Below, one piece after another: positions 28,812 to 37,773 of a stretch of 64,000 bases of DNA. Source of the stretch: Octadecabacter arcticus 238 (GTDB lineage: Bacteria; Pseudomonadota; Alphaproteobacteria; Rhodobacterales; Rhodobacteraceae); assembly GCF_000155735.2 (NCBI RefSeq), contig NC_020908.1, positions 2,237,001-2,301,000 of the forward strand, in the 5' to 3' direction. How positions within the stretch are numbered: the first letter of the stretch is position 1; every line of letters begins with the position of its first letter. Below the pieces are notes generated by a model. The model was given only the letters and a program-made list of their open reading frames with translations. It searched no databases and was not told the DNA's origin. The position numbers and the translations under genes are program-made.

Positions 28812-30416
28812 GTAACTCCCAAGCACCCCAGCCGATAACGGGTTTTTGTCAGTTTTGATGTGAGTCTCCTTGGCCATTAGGCGCATGAATTTTCTGTTGT
28901 GGTCTGAATTTCGTGGCGCTGTGACGATTTCTCTGAATCATTGGTGGAATGGACCAAGTTACTGCTCTTGAACAACTCCTCGCCACGGCTCTGCGCAGGA
29001 TCGCCGAGTTGGAAGCCGCGTTGGCGAGCATGGCGCAAGAGAATGCGGATCTGCGGCGTCAGTTGGCCAAGAACAGCAGTAATAGCAGCAAGCCGCCTTC
29101 GAGTGATGGGTTGAAGAAGCCGGTACCGCGTAGCCTGCGTGGTAAGTCCGGTAAGAAAAGTGGTGGCCAAGTTGGCCACCGAGGCGACACCCTACGTCAG
29201 ACAGCAACGCCTGACTTTGTGGAGCGACATGAGGCTGAGGCCTGTGGCACCTGTCAGCATGGCTTGACGGCTGGGATGATCAAGGCGGTGGAGAGGCGTC
29301 AGGTTTATGACATACCGGTGCCGCGTCTGGAGGTCACAGAGCATCAGGCAGCGATTTATTGTTGTGGCCATTGCCGAGCCACGACGACAGCCACCTTTCC
29401 CGATGGCGTGAATGCACACGTGCAATACGGTAAGCGCATTCGGGCGGCGGCGGTCTACTGCAATGTTCAGCAGCTGATCCCCGAGGATTGGGTCTGCCAA
29501 CTCCTGCGTGATTTGTTTGGTGCCACCAGCCTATGCGCGGCCAGCGTGACCAACTGGGTGAACGGCACAGCGCGTACCTTGGGTGGCGTCGTCGAACACA
29601 TTCTGGCCCGGCTCAATGAAGGCGGCGTTCGGCATCTGGATGAGACCGGACTTCGTGTTGCTGGTAAGCTGCACTGGCTGCACTCAATCAGCGATCTCGC
29701 CTTCACGCATTATCGCATCAGCGCCAAGCGCGGTGCTGTTCCATCCTTCCTGACCGGCGGGACAATTGTTCATGACCACTGGAAGTCCTATTACGCCCAT
29801 ATGAGTGGGGTGGACGCGCACGCCCTGTGCGGGGCGCATCATTTACGGGAACTCAAGGCCATCGAAGAAATCGAAAAGGAGCCGTGGGCGTGCGCGATGA
29901 GCGTGCTGCTCAACAGCGCCAATCAGCTCAAGTGCGCGGCTCAGGGGCGAGGCGAGACCGAACTCCCCACGTCGGTTCACCACGGCATCCTCACCAAATA
30001 CATGGCTATCCTCACCGAGGGCCTCGCCTTCCATGAGCGACAAGACCCACTGGCTAGACGCACTGGTGCGCGAGGCCGAAAAGCCAGGCGGCCAGGCCAT
30101 AACCTTCTGGTCCGCTTGCGCGACTACCGTGATGACGTCCTAAGGTTCCTTACGGACTTCACAGTTCCCTTCACCAACAATCAGGCCGAATGGGACCTGC
30201 GCATGATGAAGTTGCGCATGAAAATCTCGGGAACTTTCCGCACCCTCGAGGGCGCGCAGGTCTTCGCTGACATCAGATCCGTCATCTCGACGGTCAGAAA
30301 ACACGGGGGCAATATCCTCGAAACACTCACCCTATCACCACAACAGATCATCGCGCGGCTCTAACGTCGCAAGGGCAACACAAAACCCGATATCCGATGG
30401 GGTCCTTGGGAGTTAC
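28812..30416 (+). mobile_element. IS66-family insertion sequence (1605 bp)
   Basis: The terminal inverted repeats begin GTAACTCCCAAG (28812) and end CTTGGGAGTTAC (30416), with further matching to about 35 bases (ACCCCA and CGGGTTTT blocks). An exact 8-bp target duplication, TTAAAACC, lies at 28804-28811 and 30417-30424. Eight-base duplications and a TnpC-type transposase identify IS66. There are no tnpA or tnpB genes, as in the single-gene (ISBst12-like) branch. It landed just beyond the terminator of the methyltransferase operon, so it probably breaks nothing. Confidence 0.93.
28949..30364 (+). CDS. tnpC: IS66-family transposase (TnpC type)
   Basis: A 471-residue transposase. The N-terminal leucine-rich coiled coil (residues 3-45) is followed by the family motif KNSSNSSKPPSSDGL. 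A zinc-finger region comes next (CGTCQHG and CCGHCRA), then the DDE core with Asp in VRHLDETGLRV, Asp in TIVHDHWKSYY and Glu in PFTNNQAEWDLRMMKLR, and the C-terminal ISGTFRTLEGAQVFADIRS motif. It appears intact and fills the element. Confidence 0.94.
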   Translation: MDQVTALEQLLATALRRIAELEAALASMAQENADLRRQLAKNSSNSSKPPSSDGLKKPVPRSLRGKSGKKSGGQVGHRGDTLRQTATPDFVERHEAEACGTCQHGLTAGMIKAVERRQVYDIPVPRLEVTEHQAAIYCCGHCRATTTATFPDGVNAHVQYGKRIRAAAVYCNVQQLIPEDWVCQLLRDLFGATSLCAASVTNWVNGTARTLGGVVEHILARLNEGGVRHLDETGLRVAGKLHWLHSISDLAFTHYRISAKRGAVPSFLTGGTIVHDHWKSYYAHMSGVDAHALCGAHHLRELKAIEEIEKEPWACAMSVLLNSANQLKCAAQGRGETELPTSVHHGILTKYMAILTEGLAFHERQDPLARRTGARGRKARRPGHNLLVRLRDYRDDVLRFLTDFTVPFTNNQAEWDLRMMKLRMKISGTFRTLEGAQVFADIRSVISTVRKHGGNILETLTLSPQQIIARL

Positions 30417-30430
30417 TTAAAACCAAAAAA

Positions 30431-30450
30431 GCCCGCGACGGTGCGCGGGC
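30431..30450 (-). terminator. Intrinsic terminator of the methyltransferase operon
   Basis: On the minus strand GCCCGCG/CGCGGGC form a 7-bp stem with a 6-base loop followed by six T residues. It lies 26 bases after the methyltransferase stop codon and immediately before the IS66 target duplication. Confidence 0.88.
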
Positions 30451-30475
30451 CTTTGCTGTAATACTTTATCTTAAA

Positions 30476-31558
30476 TCAACTCGCGCGGCGACGTCCACCA
30501 ACACGCCCTGCCCGCCCGCGGCCTTCTTGGCCAGCTTTCGGGGCTTCGCGGTTCATCGCGATCCAAGCAGCACCACCGTCGTCATTGTTGGTCAGGAAGT
30601 TGGCAGCTCGGATGGCTTCCATTTCCTTGCCCGCGCGCGGTTTGGTTGATCCCAGACCAAACAGCGTCACGAATGTCTCATCATCAATGTCGTCTGGCAG
30701 GATAATGCCTGCGGCCTCGATCTGCGCTTTTTTCTCAGCGATTTTCAGCGGGCCGACTGGCAGCGCGACAGGGTTCATAATCGCAGACGTCATGCCCGCC
30801 GCCATCGCCATTGGCAGGAACGCGTTGTTAATGCCGTGACGGTTGGGCAGACCGAATGAGATGTTGGACGCGCCGCAGGTCGTGTTCACGCCGAGTTCTT
30901 CGCGCAGGCGGCGCACAAGGGCGAAAACCTGAAGTCCAGCAGTGCCCATCGCACCAATTGGCATGACCAGCGGATCAACGACGATGTCATGGGCCGGAAT
31001 GCCAAAATCCGCCGCCCGTTGAACGATCCGTTTTGCCACTTCAAAGCGCACGTCAGGGTCTTCGGAAATACCGGTGTCGTCGTTTGAAATCGCAACCACT
31101 GGCACGTTGTATTTCTTGACCAGCGGCAGGACCAATTCCATCCTGTCTTCTTCGCCTGTGACCGAATTCAGCAGCGGGCGACCCTCTGCAGCGGCTAAAC
31201 CATTTTCCAGCGCACCGGGAACCGAACTGTCAATGCACAGCGGGGTGTCCACAATTGCCTGCACCCGTTTTACCAATTCGGCCATCAGCCCGGGTTCAAC
31301 AAAGTTGTTGTCCGCGTAGCGCGGGTCTTCGGCCATCTTGTTGGAAAACACTGCTCCGGAATTGATGTCCAGCACCGTTGCACCCGCCAAAGTCTGGGCA
31401 ATCGCATCCGCTTCAACGCGGGAAAAATCACCACGCTCAAGCTCTTCGTTCAGGATCTTGCGACCTGTCGGATTGATCCTCTCCCCGATGACGCAGAAAG
31501 GCTGGTCAAAGCCGATGATGGCGGTCTTGGTTTTGGATTCGATAACGGTGCGGGTCAT
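30476..31558 (-). CDS. Methyltetrahydrofolate:corrinoid methyltransferase
   Basis: A 360-residue pterin-binding TIM-barrel protein like the folate domain of cobalamin-dependent methionine synthase and AcsE. It has GERINPTGRKIL at the start, the repeated barrel motifs DINSG, CIDSS, NSVTGE and ISNDDTGI, and GASNISFGLPNRHGIN near the C-terminal side. The last 30 residues are an Arg/Gly-rich basic tail. It is the last gene of an operon with a MetF-like reductase and a virulence-factor family protein. In roseobacters such stand-alone domains are known parts of a split methionine synthase; that is the likely role here, though demethylation of methylated amines is an alternative. Confidence 0.85.
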   Translation of the reverse strand: MTRTVIESKTKTAIIGFDQPFCVIGERINPTGRKILNEELERGDFSRVEADAIAQTLAGATVLDINSGAVFSNKMAEDPRYADNNFVEPGLMAELVKRVQAIVDTPLCIDSSVPGALENGLAAAEGRPLLNSVTGEEDRMELVLPLVKKYNVPVVAISNDDTGISEDPDVRFEVAKRIVQRAADFGIPAHDIVVDPLVMPIGAMGTAGLQVFALVRRLREELGVNTTCGASNISFGLPNRHGINNAFLPMAMAAGMTSAIMNPVALPVGPLKIAEKKAQIEAAGIILPDDIDDETFVTLFGLGSTKPRAGKEMEAIRAANFLTNNDDGGAAWIAMNREAPKAGQEGRGRAGRVGGRRRAS

Positions 31559-31567
31559 ATCAGGTCC

Positions 31568-32518
31568 TTAAGACGGGTTTGCGGGTACGGCGGACGCCCC
31601 ACCATTTTCAATGGCCCAGGTTGCATTGGTTTTGATGCCGCCAAGGGGGAAGAAGTGAACTTTTTCGATGTTGAAATCGGGGTTGGCGGCCTTGTGGGCT
31701 GCCAGTTCGCTCAAAACGGTTGTGGGTTCGAACGGCAACAACAGCTTGGTGACATCCTTGGCGCGCTTTTGCAGCACTTTAAGGGATGGACCAACGCCGC
31801 AGGCAATCGCAAATTTGATCATGGTCTGCAGCTTGGCTGGACCCGCGATGCCGATATGGACCGGAATATCGATGCCAGCCTCTTTCAGGCTGTCGACCCA
31901 TGCGATGATCGGCTTGGCCTCAAACGCGAACTGCGTGGCCAGCGCCATTTTCGCATCTGTCGTGTCGCTGAATCTCTGCTTCCAGCGCAGGGCGTCATTG
32001 ACGTTTGTCATGCCACCTTTGGGGTCGATATCTTTGTTGCCTTCGGGATGGCCCGCAACGTGCAGGGCTTTAAATCCTGCGCGATCAAATGCGCCGTTTT
32101 CCAGCAACTGCATGGAGCTTTCAAAATCACCGTGCGGCTTGGTCACACCGCCCGCCAGAAGCAAAGCCTGATCGACGCCTGCTTCGCCTTGATACATGGC
32201 GATCCAGTTTTCCAGCATTGCTGCGTCTTTGATGATACGCGCGGGAAAATGCGGCATGACCGGATATCCGTCGCTGGCCAGTCGTTTCGCCGTCGCGACC
32301 ATGTCCTCGATCGGGGTGCCTTCGATATGGGCGACATAAACCCGCGTGCCTTTGGGAAGCAGGGCGGTGAAATCTTCGACCTTTTCGGCGGTGCGCGGCA
32401 TCACTTCGATGGAATAACCATCCAAGAACGCCTCAAGCTGTGGATTCACGCCTGATGGCGCGTCAACTTTTCTGCGAAAATTCAAAAGCGCCATAAGTTT
32501 CTCCTTCAGCGCGCTCAC
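31568..32518 (-). CDS. Methylenetetrahydrofolate reductase-like protein
   Basis: A 316-residue MetF-type FAD TIM barrel, divergent from classical MetF. Recognisable points are SIEVMPRTAEKVEDF near residue 35, VMPHFPARII near 87 (the usual ITH/HL region), LLLAGG near 120, HVAGHPEGN near 153 and HIGIAGPAKL near 222. It probably supplies methyl-tetrahydrofolate to the neighbouring methyltransferase. Its start codon overlaps the end of the preceding small gene by four bases, and it is followed nine bases later by the methyltransferase, so the three are translated together. Confidence 0.85.
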   Translation of the reverse strand: MSALKEKLMALLNFRRKVDAPSGVNPQLEAFLDGYSIEVMPRTAEKVEDFTALLPKGTRVYVAHIEGTPIEDMVATAKRLASDGYPVMPHFPARIIKDAAMLENWIAMYQGEAGVDQALLLAGGVTKPHGDFESSMQLLENGAFDRAGFKALHVAGHPEGNKDIDPKGGMTNVNDALRWKQRFSDTTDAKMALATQFAFEAKPIIAWVDSLKEAGIDIPVHIGIAGPAKLQTMIKFAIACGVGPSLKVLQKRAKDVTKLLLPFEPTTVLSELAAHKAANPDFNIEKVHFFPLGGIKTNATWAIENGGASAVPANPS

Positions 32519-32838
32519 GCGCGGGTGTCATTCTCGTGCGTGTCCGCGCGGCCATCATTATTAATCAGGATCATAAGTCGGTCCTTGTCGAACTCCATCT
32601 CAAGGCGCGCGGCCTCTGCTGTGGCCACGTCTACGTCAGACCCGTCAACGGGATAGGATGCGGCCTTGCGCCAATCCGCGAGGTAGTCGTCCGTGCTGGC
32701 AGCACCGGATTTCATCGCAGCGCGGTCAATCGCCTGTTCAAACCGTTCGCTCAGCTGGATCTTGGTCGCCCGCCGACCTTTGCCAACGATGACCTGCGCG
32801 GGGATGTCCCGCCAATAAACAACCACTACATCTGCCAT
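32515..32838 (-). CDS. Virulence-factor family small protein in C1 operon
   Basis: A 107-residue soluble protein of the family named virulence factor (PF13769-like). It has an N-terminal beta-rich start (VVVVYWRDIPAQVIVGKGRRATKIQLSE), a helical middle and an acidic C-terminus. Despite the family name no virulence role is established. Its consistent neighbourhood in this group is folate/corrinoid methyl transfer, and here it is translationally coupled to the MetF-like gene by a 4-base overlap. A role in assembling or regulating that system is a reasonable inference. Confidence 0.78.
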   Translation of the reverse strand: MADVVVVYWRDIPAQVIVGKGRRATKIQLSERFEQAIDRAAMKSGAASTDDYLADWRKAASYPVDGSDVDVATAEAARLEMEFDKDRLMILINNDGRADTHENDTRA

Positions 32839-33041
32839 GCGATTCCCTTTGCCATCCGTGTGTCGGGTTACACCTAAACAGGTTCAATATTCTACGATGC
32901 CTATTTTCGACATCGCACAGGCATTTGGCGACCCCTGTTGGCGATCATTATCTTCATCATGACTGTGAGGACGATGACAAGCCTTGCGCGGGCACTGCCG
33001 CGTGCATACGTTAAACGTAACTCAAAATGGAGGGCGTTAAA

Positions 33042-34154
33042 ATGACGCCCAAGCGTCCCAACGGTGCGGGCGCGTTCCCAATTCCGGTAGAGCACCCCGT
33101 GCCGACACCGCCCGATCCATCCGCGCTTTATGCCGCGTTGGATTTGGGCACGAACAGTTGCCGCATGCTGATTGCCCAACCCAAGGGCAGCCAGTTTCAC
33201 GTGGTCGACAGCTTTTCCAAATCTGTCCAGCTTGGGCAGGGATTGGAACTGACTGGCAAATTGTCCCGCGCCTCCATGGCGCGAACGATTAATGCTATGC
33301 GCGTATGCCGCCAAAAGTTGCAGCGCCACAACGTAAAGAACATGCGGCTCGTCGCGACCGAAGCCTGCCGGCGTGCCCGCAATTCTCACCATTTCATCCA
33401 ACAAGTGAAACGCGAAACCGGCCTCACACTCGAGATTATCGAGCCGGAGGAAGAAGCCCGTCTTGCGGTGATTTCGTGCGCGCCATTGGTCAGCACCAAG
33501 ACCGATCAATTGCTGGTCGTGGACATCGGTGGTGGATCAACGGAACTTGTCTGGATAGACCTCACCAACGTGCCGTCCCGAGAGCGGCCGCGCGCGATCA
33601 TGCGGCTGCATTCAGGCTTTCGCCAAGACCCCGGACCATTTGCGGCCGCCAAAGTCGTCGACTGGATTTCCGTGCCGCTGGGCGTGGCGACTCTGCGCGA
33701 CCAGTTTGCGGACGTGGAAGACGATTCAGCGCGGTTTGCACTGATGTCGTGGTTTTTTGAGGAGAGCTTGGAAAAGTTCGCACCGTCCGCGCAAGAACAG
33801 GTCCGCGAAGGGTTCCAGATCGTCGGCACCTCCGGAACGGTCACGACAGTAGCGGCCAGTCATTTGGGACTGCGGCGCTATGATCGCACCAAGGTCGACG
33901 GGCTGCGCATGACGTCAGATCAGATTAATTCGGTGATCCACGGCTACCTCAAACTTGGCGAAGCGGGGCGTAAAGCCGACCCGCGCATCGGCAAAGACCG
34001 CCAAGCGCTGATCATGTCTGGCGCGGCGATCCTGCAAACGCTGATGCGGCTTTGGCCAACGGACCGTTTGTCTGTCGCGGATCGGGGTTTGCGCGAGGGA
34101 TTGCTGTACCAACAAATGTCGGCCCATGGCGTTTTAGAAGACGCGCCCTATTAG
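33042..34154 (+). CDS. ppx: Exopolyphosphatase/guanosine pentaphosphatase
   Basis: A 370-residue ASKHA-fold phosphatase of the Ppx/GppA family, acting on polyphosphate or pppGpp. Phosphate-binding motifs are LDLGTNSCRML (near residue 37), VDIGGGSTELVW (near 166) and GTSGTVTTVAA (near 265). I start at ATG 33042 because GGAGGG lies eight bases upstream; the ATG at 33027 overlaps that site. It is short compared with E. coli Ppx and lacks the C-terminal HD-like domains, as is usual in alphaproteobacteria. It is divergent from the one-carbon operon and followed by a hairpin. Confidence 0.9.
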   Translation: MTPKRPNGAGAFPIPVEHPVPTPPDPSALYAALDLGTNSCRMLIAQPKGSQFHVVDSFSKSVQLGQGLELTGKLSRASMARTINAMRVCRQKLQRHNVKNMRLVATEACRRARNSHHFIQQVKRETGLTLEIIEPEEEARLAVISCAPLVSTKTDQLLVVDIGGGSTELVWIDLTNVPSRERPRAIMRLHSGFRQDPGPFAAAKVVDWISVPLGVATLRDQFADVEDDSARFALMSWFFEESLEKFAPSAQEQVREGFQIVGTSGTVTTVAASHLGLRRYDRTKVDGLRMTSDQINSVIHGYLKLGEAGRKADPRIGKDRQALIMSGAAILQTLMRLWPTDRLSVADRGLREGLLYQQMSAHGVLEDAPY

Positions 34155-34164
34155 GGAATAAGAC

Positions 34165-34195
34165 GATCTGCACCTGCCATAGGGAGGTACAGATC
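34165..34195 (+). terminator. Hairpin between convergent ppx and aldolase genes
   Basis: GATCTG-C-ACCT and AGGT-A-CAGATC pair around a 9-base loop (stem 10 bp with one internal mismatch). It lies 10 bases after the ppx stop and before the convergent HpcH/HpaI gene, and could end transcription from both sides. Confidence 0.55.
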
Positions 34196-34251
34196 TCAAA
34201 TCTTTGCGTGATTGATTAAATTAAGGCTTAGGTGTTTTTGAACAAACGGCG

Positions 34252-35028
34252 CTAGGGCGCTTTAGCAGCCAAAGACCGCAGCGATTTTTGTAACAAATAA
34301 ACGTCACCACCCAGCCCCAAGAACGTCACCCCCCTGTCGATCTGGTTCTGAAAGTCCTTTTCATCAAACACAATCGTGCCGACGATCTTACCGGCGGCCT
34401 TGGTGCGGGCATAAACGTGGTCAATAGCGACAATAACCTCTGGCGCATCCATTTGGCCGACAAATCCCATATCCGCACTCAGGTCTGCGGGGCCAACGAA
34501 CACCCCGTCCACCCCGGGTGTTGCGGCGATGGCATCGACATTCGCGACCGCTTGCGCACTTTCGATCTGCACGAACAGAAAAATCTGTTCATTGGCGGAA
34601 CTGACATAATCGACAATCTCACCATATCCTGAAGCGCGCGCCAGCACCGCTCCCATGCCCCGTGATCCCGCACCAGAATTTGAATTGGGGTAGCGAACCG
34701 CAGCGGCGACTTGCGCGGCCTGTTGGGCGGTGTTCACCATCGGCACCACGACCGTCTGCACTCCGAGGTCGAGCACCTGTTTAAGCATCCAGTCTTCTTG
34801 CATCGGCACGCGCACCACTGCGTGTGCAGGTGTACCAGCAAGCGCGCGCAGCTGCGTAGCAATCGTGGTGAGCGTGTTAGGCCCGTGTTCGGCGTCAATC
34901 AAGCACCAATCAAAGCCAGCCTTGCCCGCGATTTCGGCGACCGTCCCATTGGCAAGCGCGAGCCACAGACCACATTGCGTGTCACCGCGCTCAAGCGCGG
35001 TCTTCAAATCGTTTATCGGTGCCGGCAT
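34252..35028 (-). CDS. HpcH/HpaI-family class II aldolase
   Basis: A 258-residue metal-dependent aldolase of the HpaI/CitE superfamily, which cleaves 4-hydroxy-2-oxo acids to pyruvate and an aldehyde. Metal and substrate motifs are IDAEHGPN (near 45), VQIESAQAV with the metal glutamate (near 150) and VGPADLSADMG with the metal aspartate (near 176). The ATG at 35028 is preceded by AGGAGAG. It could act on 4-hydroxy-2-oxoheptanedioate or a related sugar-derived acid; no neighbouring pathway genes narrow this down. Confidence 0.88.
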   Translation of the reverse strand: MPAPINDLKTALERGDTQCGLWLALANGTVAEIAGKAGFDWCLIDAEHGPNTLTTIATQLRALAGTPAHAVVRVPMQEDWMLKQVLDLGVQTVVVPMVNTAQQAAQVAAAVRYPNSNSGAGSRGMGAVLARASGYGEIVDYVSSANEQIFLFVQIESAQAVANVDAIAATPGVDGVFVGPADLSADMGFVGQMDAPEVIVAIDHVYARTKAAGKIVGTIVFDEKDFQNQIDRGVTFLGLGGDVYLLQKSLRSLAAKAP

Positions 35029-35061
35029 CACTCTCTCCTAAGGGTTATGTGTTGTTTGCGA

Positions 35062-36198
35062 CTAAAGACGCGCGAGCACGGCGCGTGCGGCCCGCAGACC
35101 CGGCGCATCACCGCCACGCCCCAAACGATCCATCGTCAGATCAAGCGCGGCAAGTTGTGCAGTGGGGTCAGACTGGACCGCCAGCAAGGCAGCCGCGATC
35201 TGGTCAGACTGACAGTTCACGCCGATAAACTCCGGCACCACACGGGTGTCACTGACCAAATTGACCAGCGTCACCGTGTCTATCAGCAACATACGGCGGA
35301 TGATCTGGCGGCTGATCCAATTCATGTCATAGGCGATCACCATCGGGGTGCGAACTGCGGCCAGTTCTAGCGACACGGTTCCAGATGCGGCAAGCGCTAT
35401 ATCCGCGCGCGCCATAGCGACAAGTCTGGTCCGTGCGGCCTGCGCGGCATCACCCCGCGCGGCACCGATGATCACGGGCGAAAGCGGCGCGAATAACTCG
35501 GCCACGCGATCTGCGAGATGGGGCAGCGTCGGGATCACCACTTGATGTGCCAGACCCGACGCCTGCGCGGCCGCGACAAACGTCCCTGCCAACCGTTCAA
35601 TTTCGGACCTCCGCGACCCGGGCAAGACCACCAAGACTGGCCCGTCTAAACCCAACGCATCCATTTCTGCTGTCGTCACAGGCGGTTCGGCGGCCACCGG
35701 ATGGCCAACAAAATCACACGCCATTCCTGCGGCCTGCATGTAGGGTGGTTCAAACGGAAACAACGCAAGCACATGATCAATAAAGCGCGCCATTTTTGCC
35801 GCTCGTTTCGGGCGCCATGCCCAGACAGTTGGGGCAACGTAATGCACACAGCGCACGTTCGATCCCGCCTTCACCAACTGTGCCACACGCAGGCAAAAGT
35901 CAGGACTGTCTATGGTGATCAAAACGTCTGGATTGGCGGCAAAGACCGCGTCGGCAGTCTGGCGAATGCGGCGTTTCAGATGGCGGTATTTCGGCAAAAT
36001 CTCCGCAATCCCCATCAGGGACAACTCGTCCATCGGGAACAGGCTCTCAAGGCGCAAGTCTTGCATCAAAGGCCCACCGATGCCCTCAAACTCGACGTCC
36101 TCCGGCACCTCGTTGATAAGCCCGTCCATCAGTGCCGCGCCAAGTTTGTCACCAGAAGGTTCGCCCGCGATCATGAACACCTTCAAGGTGTGACCCAC
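35062..36198 (-). CDS. lpxB: Lipid-A-disaccharide synthase
   Basis: A 378-residue GT-B glycosyltransferase that joins UDP-diacylglucosamine and lipid X to form the lipid A disaccharide. Motifs are VFMIAGEPSGDKLGA at the N-terminus, IDSPDFCLRVA, HYVAPTVWAWRPKRA, FVGHPVA, VLPGSRRSEI and AASGTVSLELA. The GTG at 36198 is used because homology begins at once; it overlaps the end of lpxI by 16 bases. An internal ATG eight codons later is the alternative. Last gene of the lipid A segment. Confidence 0.95.
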   Translation of the reverse strand: MGHTLKVFMIAGEPSGDKLGAALMDGLINEVPEDVEFEGIGGPLMQDLRLESLFPMDELSLMGIAEILPKYRHLKRRIRQTADAVFAANPDVLITIDSPDFCLRVAQLVKAGSNVRCVHYVAPTVWAWRPKRAAKMARFIDHVLALFPFEPPYMQAAGMACDFVGHPVAAEPPVTTAEMDALGLDGPVLVVLPGSRRSEIERLAGTFVAAAQASGLAHQVVIPTLPHLADRVAELFAPLSPVIIGAARGDAAQAARTRLVAMARADIALAASGTVSLELAAVRTPMVIAYDMNWISRQIIRRMLLIDTVTLVNLVSDTRVVPEFIGVNCQSDQIAAALLAVQSDPTAQLAALDLTMDRLGRGGDAPGLRAARAVLARL

Positions 36199-36983
36199 AA
36201 ATACAGACCGTGCGTATCAAGGGTTGCCACGACTTGCGGCAGGTCTAGAACCAACACGCTCCCTTGTGGGATCACGATGCCCGCCAACCCAGCGTCAGCG
36301 GCTTGCAGGGCTGTTTCGGGACCGATCAGCGGCATGTCAACGCGCATGTTCTGGTTTGGCTTGGGGGCTTTGAACAAGGTTACACCAGCCCCGTTGCCAT
36401 GCGTTTTAACATCTTGCAGCATGGCCGCGGTGCCGCGAACGTCTTCGCGTGCGATAACATCACTGCCACGAAGCAGCATCGCTTGGCCAAGGTCGATCTG
36501 ACCCATATCATCCAAAGCAACCTGCGCTGCGGCGATACCTGCCGTCAAATCAGGCGGCGCGACCTGCGTGTGAACCCCCGCCATCGGCAGCAAATCAGGC
36601 GCGATGGCATGGGCACCAACGACCGCAAATCCCTGTTCCTCAAAGAGCGCGACAACCGCACTCAGCGTGCCATCATCGCCTTTGGCCATGGCGGCCATCA
36701 ATCTGGGCACCAGCGGCATGGTGGCCGCATCAATGAGGGATGGATCGACTTTGGGGCGCTGAATGGCACCCGCCATGCAAACCTCGGTCACGCCAGCGGT
36801 TTTCAGATCCGCCAGAAATGTACCGAGCGTTTCAAACCTGAACGTGATGCGGTGAAAATCACCCGTCACCTCGGACACAAATCCATGCATTTCACAGACG
36901 ATCACAGCGCGTTTCGGCACCTGCAAGGCGGCCACCAAAGCGGTCGGCAGCCCACCCAATCCAGCGATCAATGCAAGTGTCAT
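36183..36983 (-). CDS. lpxI: UDP-2,3-diacylglucosamine pyrophosphatase LpxI
   Basis: A 266-residue enzyme that hydrolyses UDP-2,3-diacylglucosamine to lipid X. LpxI replaces LpxH in alphaproteobacteria and is unrelated to it. The N-terminal domain starts LALIAGLGGLPTALVAAL. The catalytic C-terminal domain has VVALFEEQGFAVVGAHAIAPDLL, RGSDVIAREDVRGT, KAPKPNQNMRVDMP and the IGPETALQAADAGLAGI stretch, which contain conserved acidic residues. Its position between lpxA and lpxB is the usual alphaproteobacterial order. Confidence 0.94.
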   Translation of the reverse strand: MTLALIAGLGGLPTALVAALQVPKRAVIVCEMHGFVSEVTGDFHRITFRFETLGTFLADLKTAGVTEVCMAGAIQRPKVDPSLIDAATMPLVPRLMAAMAKGDDGTLSAVVALFEEQGFAVVGAHAIAPDLLPMAGVHTQVAPPDLTAGIAAAQVALDDMGQIDLGQAMLLRGSDVIAREDVRGTAAMLQDVKTHGNGAGVTLFKAPKPNQNMRVDMPLIGPETALQAADAGLAGIVIPQGSVLVLDLPQVVATLDTHGLYLWVTP

Positions 36984-36990
36984 CGCCGCA

Positions 36991-37770
36991 TCACCTCGGC
37001 GTCAGGAAATTACGATCAGTATCGCCCAAAATGAAATCCACCATTTCGGACACATGCTTGCTGTCACTTTCAGCACCCAATCGACGGGCGCGATCCATGA
37101 ACGATCCCTCCCCATCTTTCAGGGTTTGGAACGCCACACGCAGCGCTGTGATGTCTTTGCGATCTACACCGCGACGTTTCAGCCCGACAAGGTTCAGCCC
37201 GTCCAATTCACCGCGCGGCCCCATGACCAGTCCGTGCGGAATGACGTCGTTGGTGACCATCGACAGCGCGCCAATAATCGCGCCGCGCCCAATCCGTACA
37301 AACTGGTGGATGCCGCACAACCCACCGATGATGACATCGTCTTCGATGATGCAATGCCCTGCGACGGCGGATTGGTTGACTATAATCACCCGATCGCCAA
37401 TGCGCGCGTCATGCGCCACGTGGCACCCAGCAAGAAAAAAACCGTCATCGCCAATAGAAGTTATCCCTCCACCGCCTTCAGTTCCAGGGTTCATCGTCAC
37501 ATGCTCGCGGATGCGGTTGCGTTCACCGATGACCAGCTTGGCCGCCTCACCTTTGAATTTCACATCCTGCGGGATCTCACCGATGCAGCAGAACGGAAAG
37601 ATCGTGGTGTCCGCTCCGACCTGCGTGTCACCTGTTACGACGACGTGGGATTTAAGCTGAACCCTGTCCCCAAGCACAACCTTGGTCCCGACAATACAGA
37701 ACGGGCCAATCGAAACATCCACGCCAATCTGGGCACCGTCTTCGATAATCGCTGAGGAGTGAATCGCCAT
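36991..37770 (-). CDS. lpxA: UDP-N-acetylglucosamine acyltransferase
   Basis: A 259-residue left-handed beta-helix enzyme catalysing the first step of lipid A synthesis. Hexapeptide repeats fill residues 3-180 (IHSSAIIEDGAQIG, VSIGPFCIVG and so on). The catalytic histidine lies in CHVAHDARIGD near residue 123, and the C-terminal helical domain begins after GLNLVGLKRRG. It lies three bases after fabZ, so the two are translated in tandem and compete for hydroxyacyl-ACP. Confidence 0.97.
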   Translation of the reverse strand: MAIHSSAIIEDGAQIGVDVSIGPFCIVGTKVVLGDRVQLKSHVVVTGDTQVGADTTIFPFCCIGEIPQDVKFKGEAAKLVIGERNRIREHVTMNPGTEGGGGITSIGDDGFFLAGCHVAHDARIGDRVIIVNQSAVAGHCIIEDDVIIGGLCGIHQFVRIGRGAIIGALSMVTNDVIPHGLVMGPRGELDGLNLVGLKRRGVDRKDITALRVAFQTLKDGEGSFMDRARRLGAESDSKHVSEMVDFILGDTDRNFLTPR

Positions 37771-37773
37771 AGG

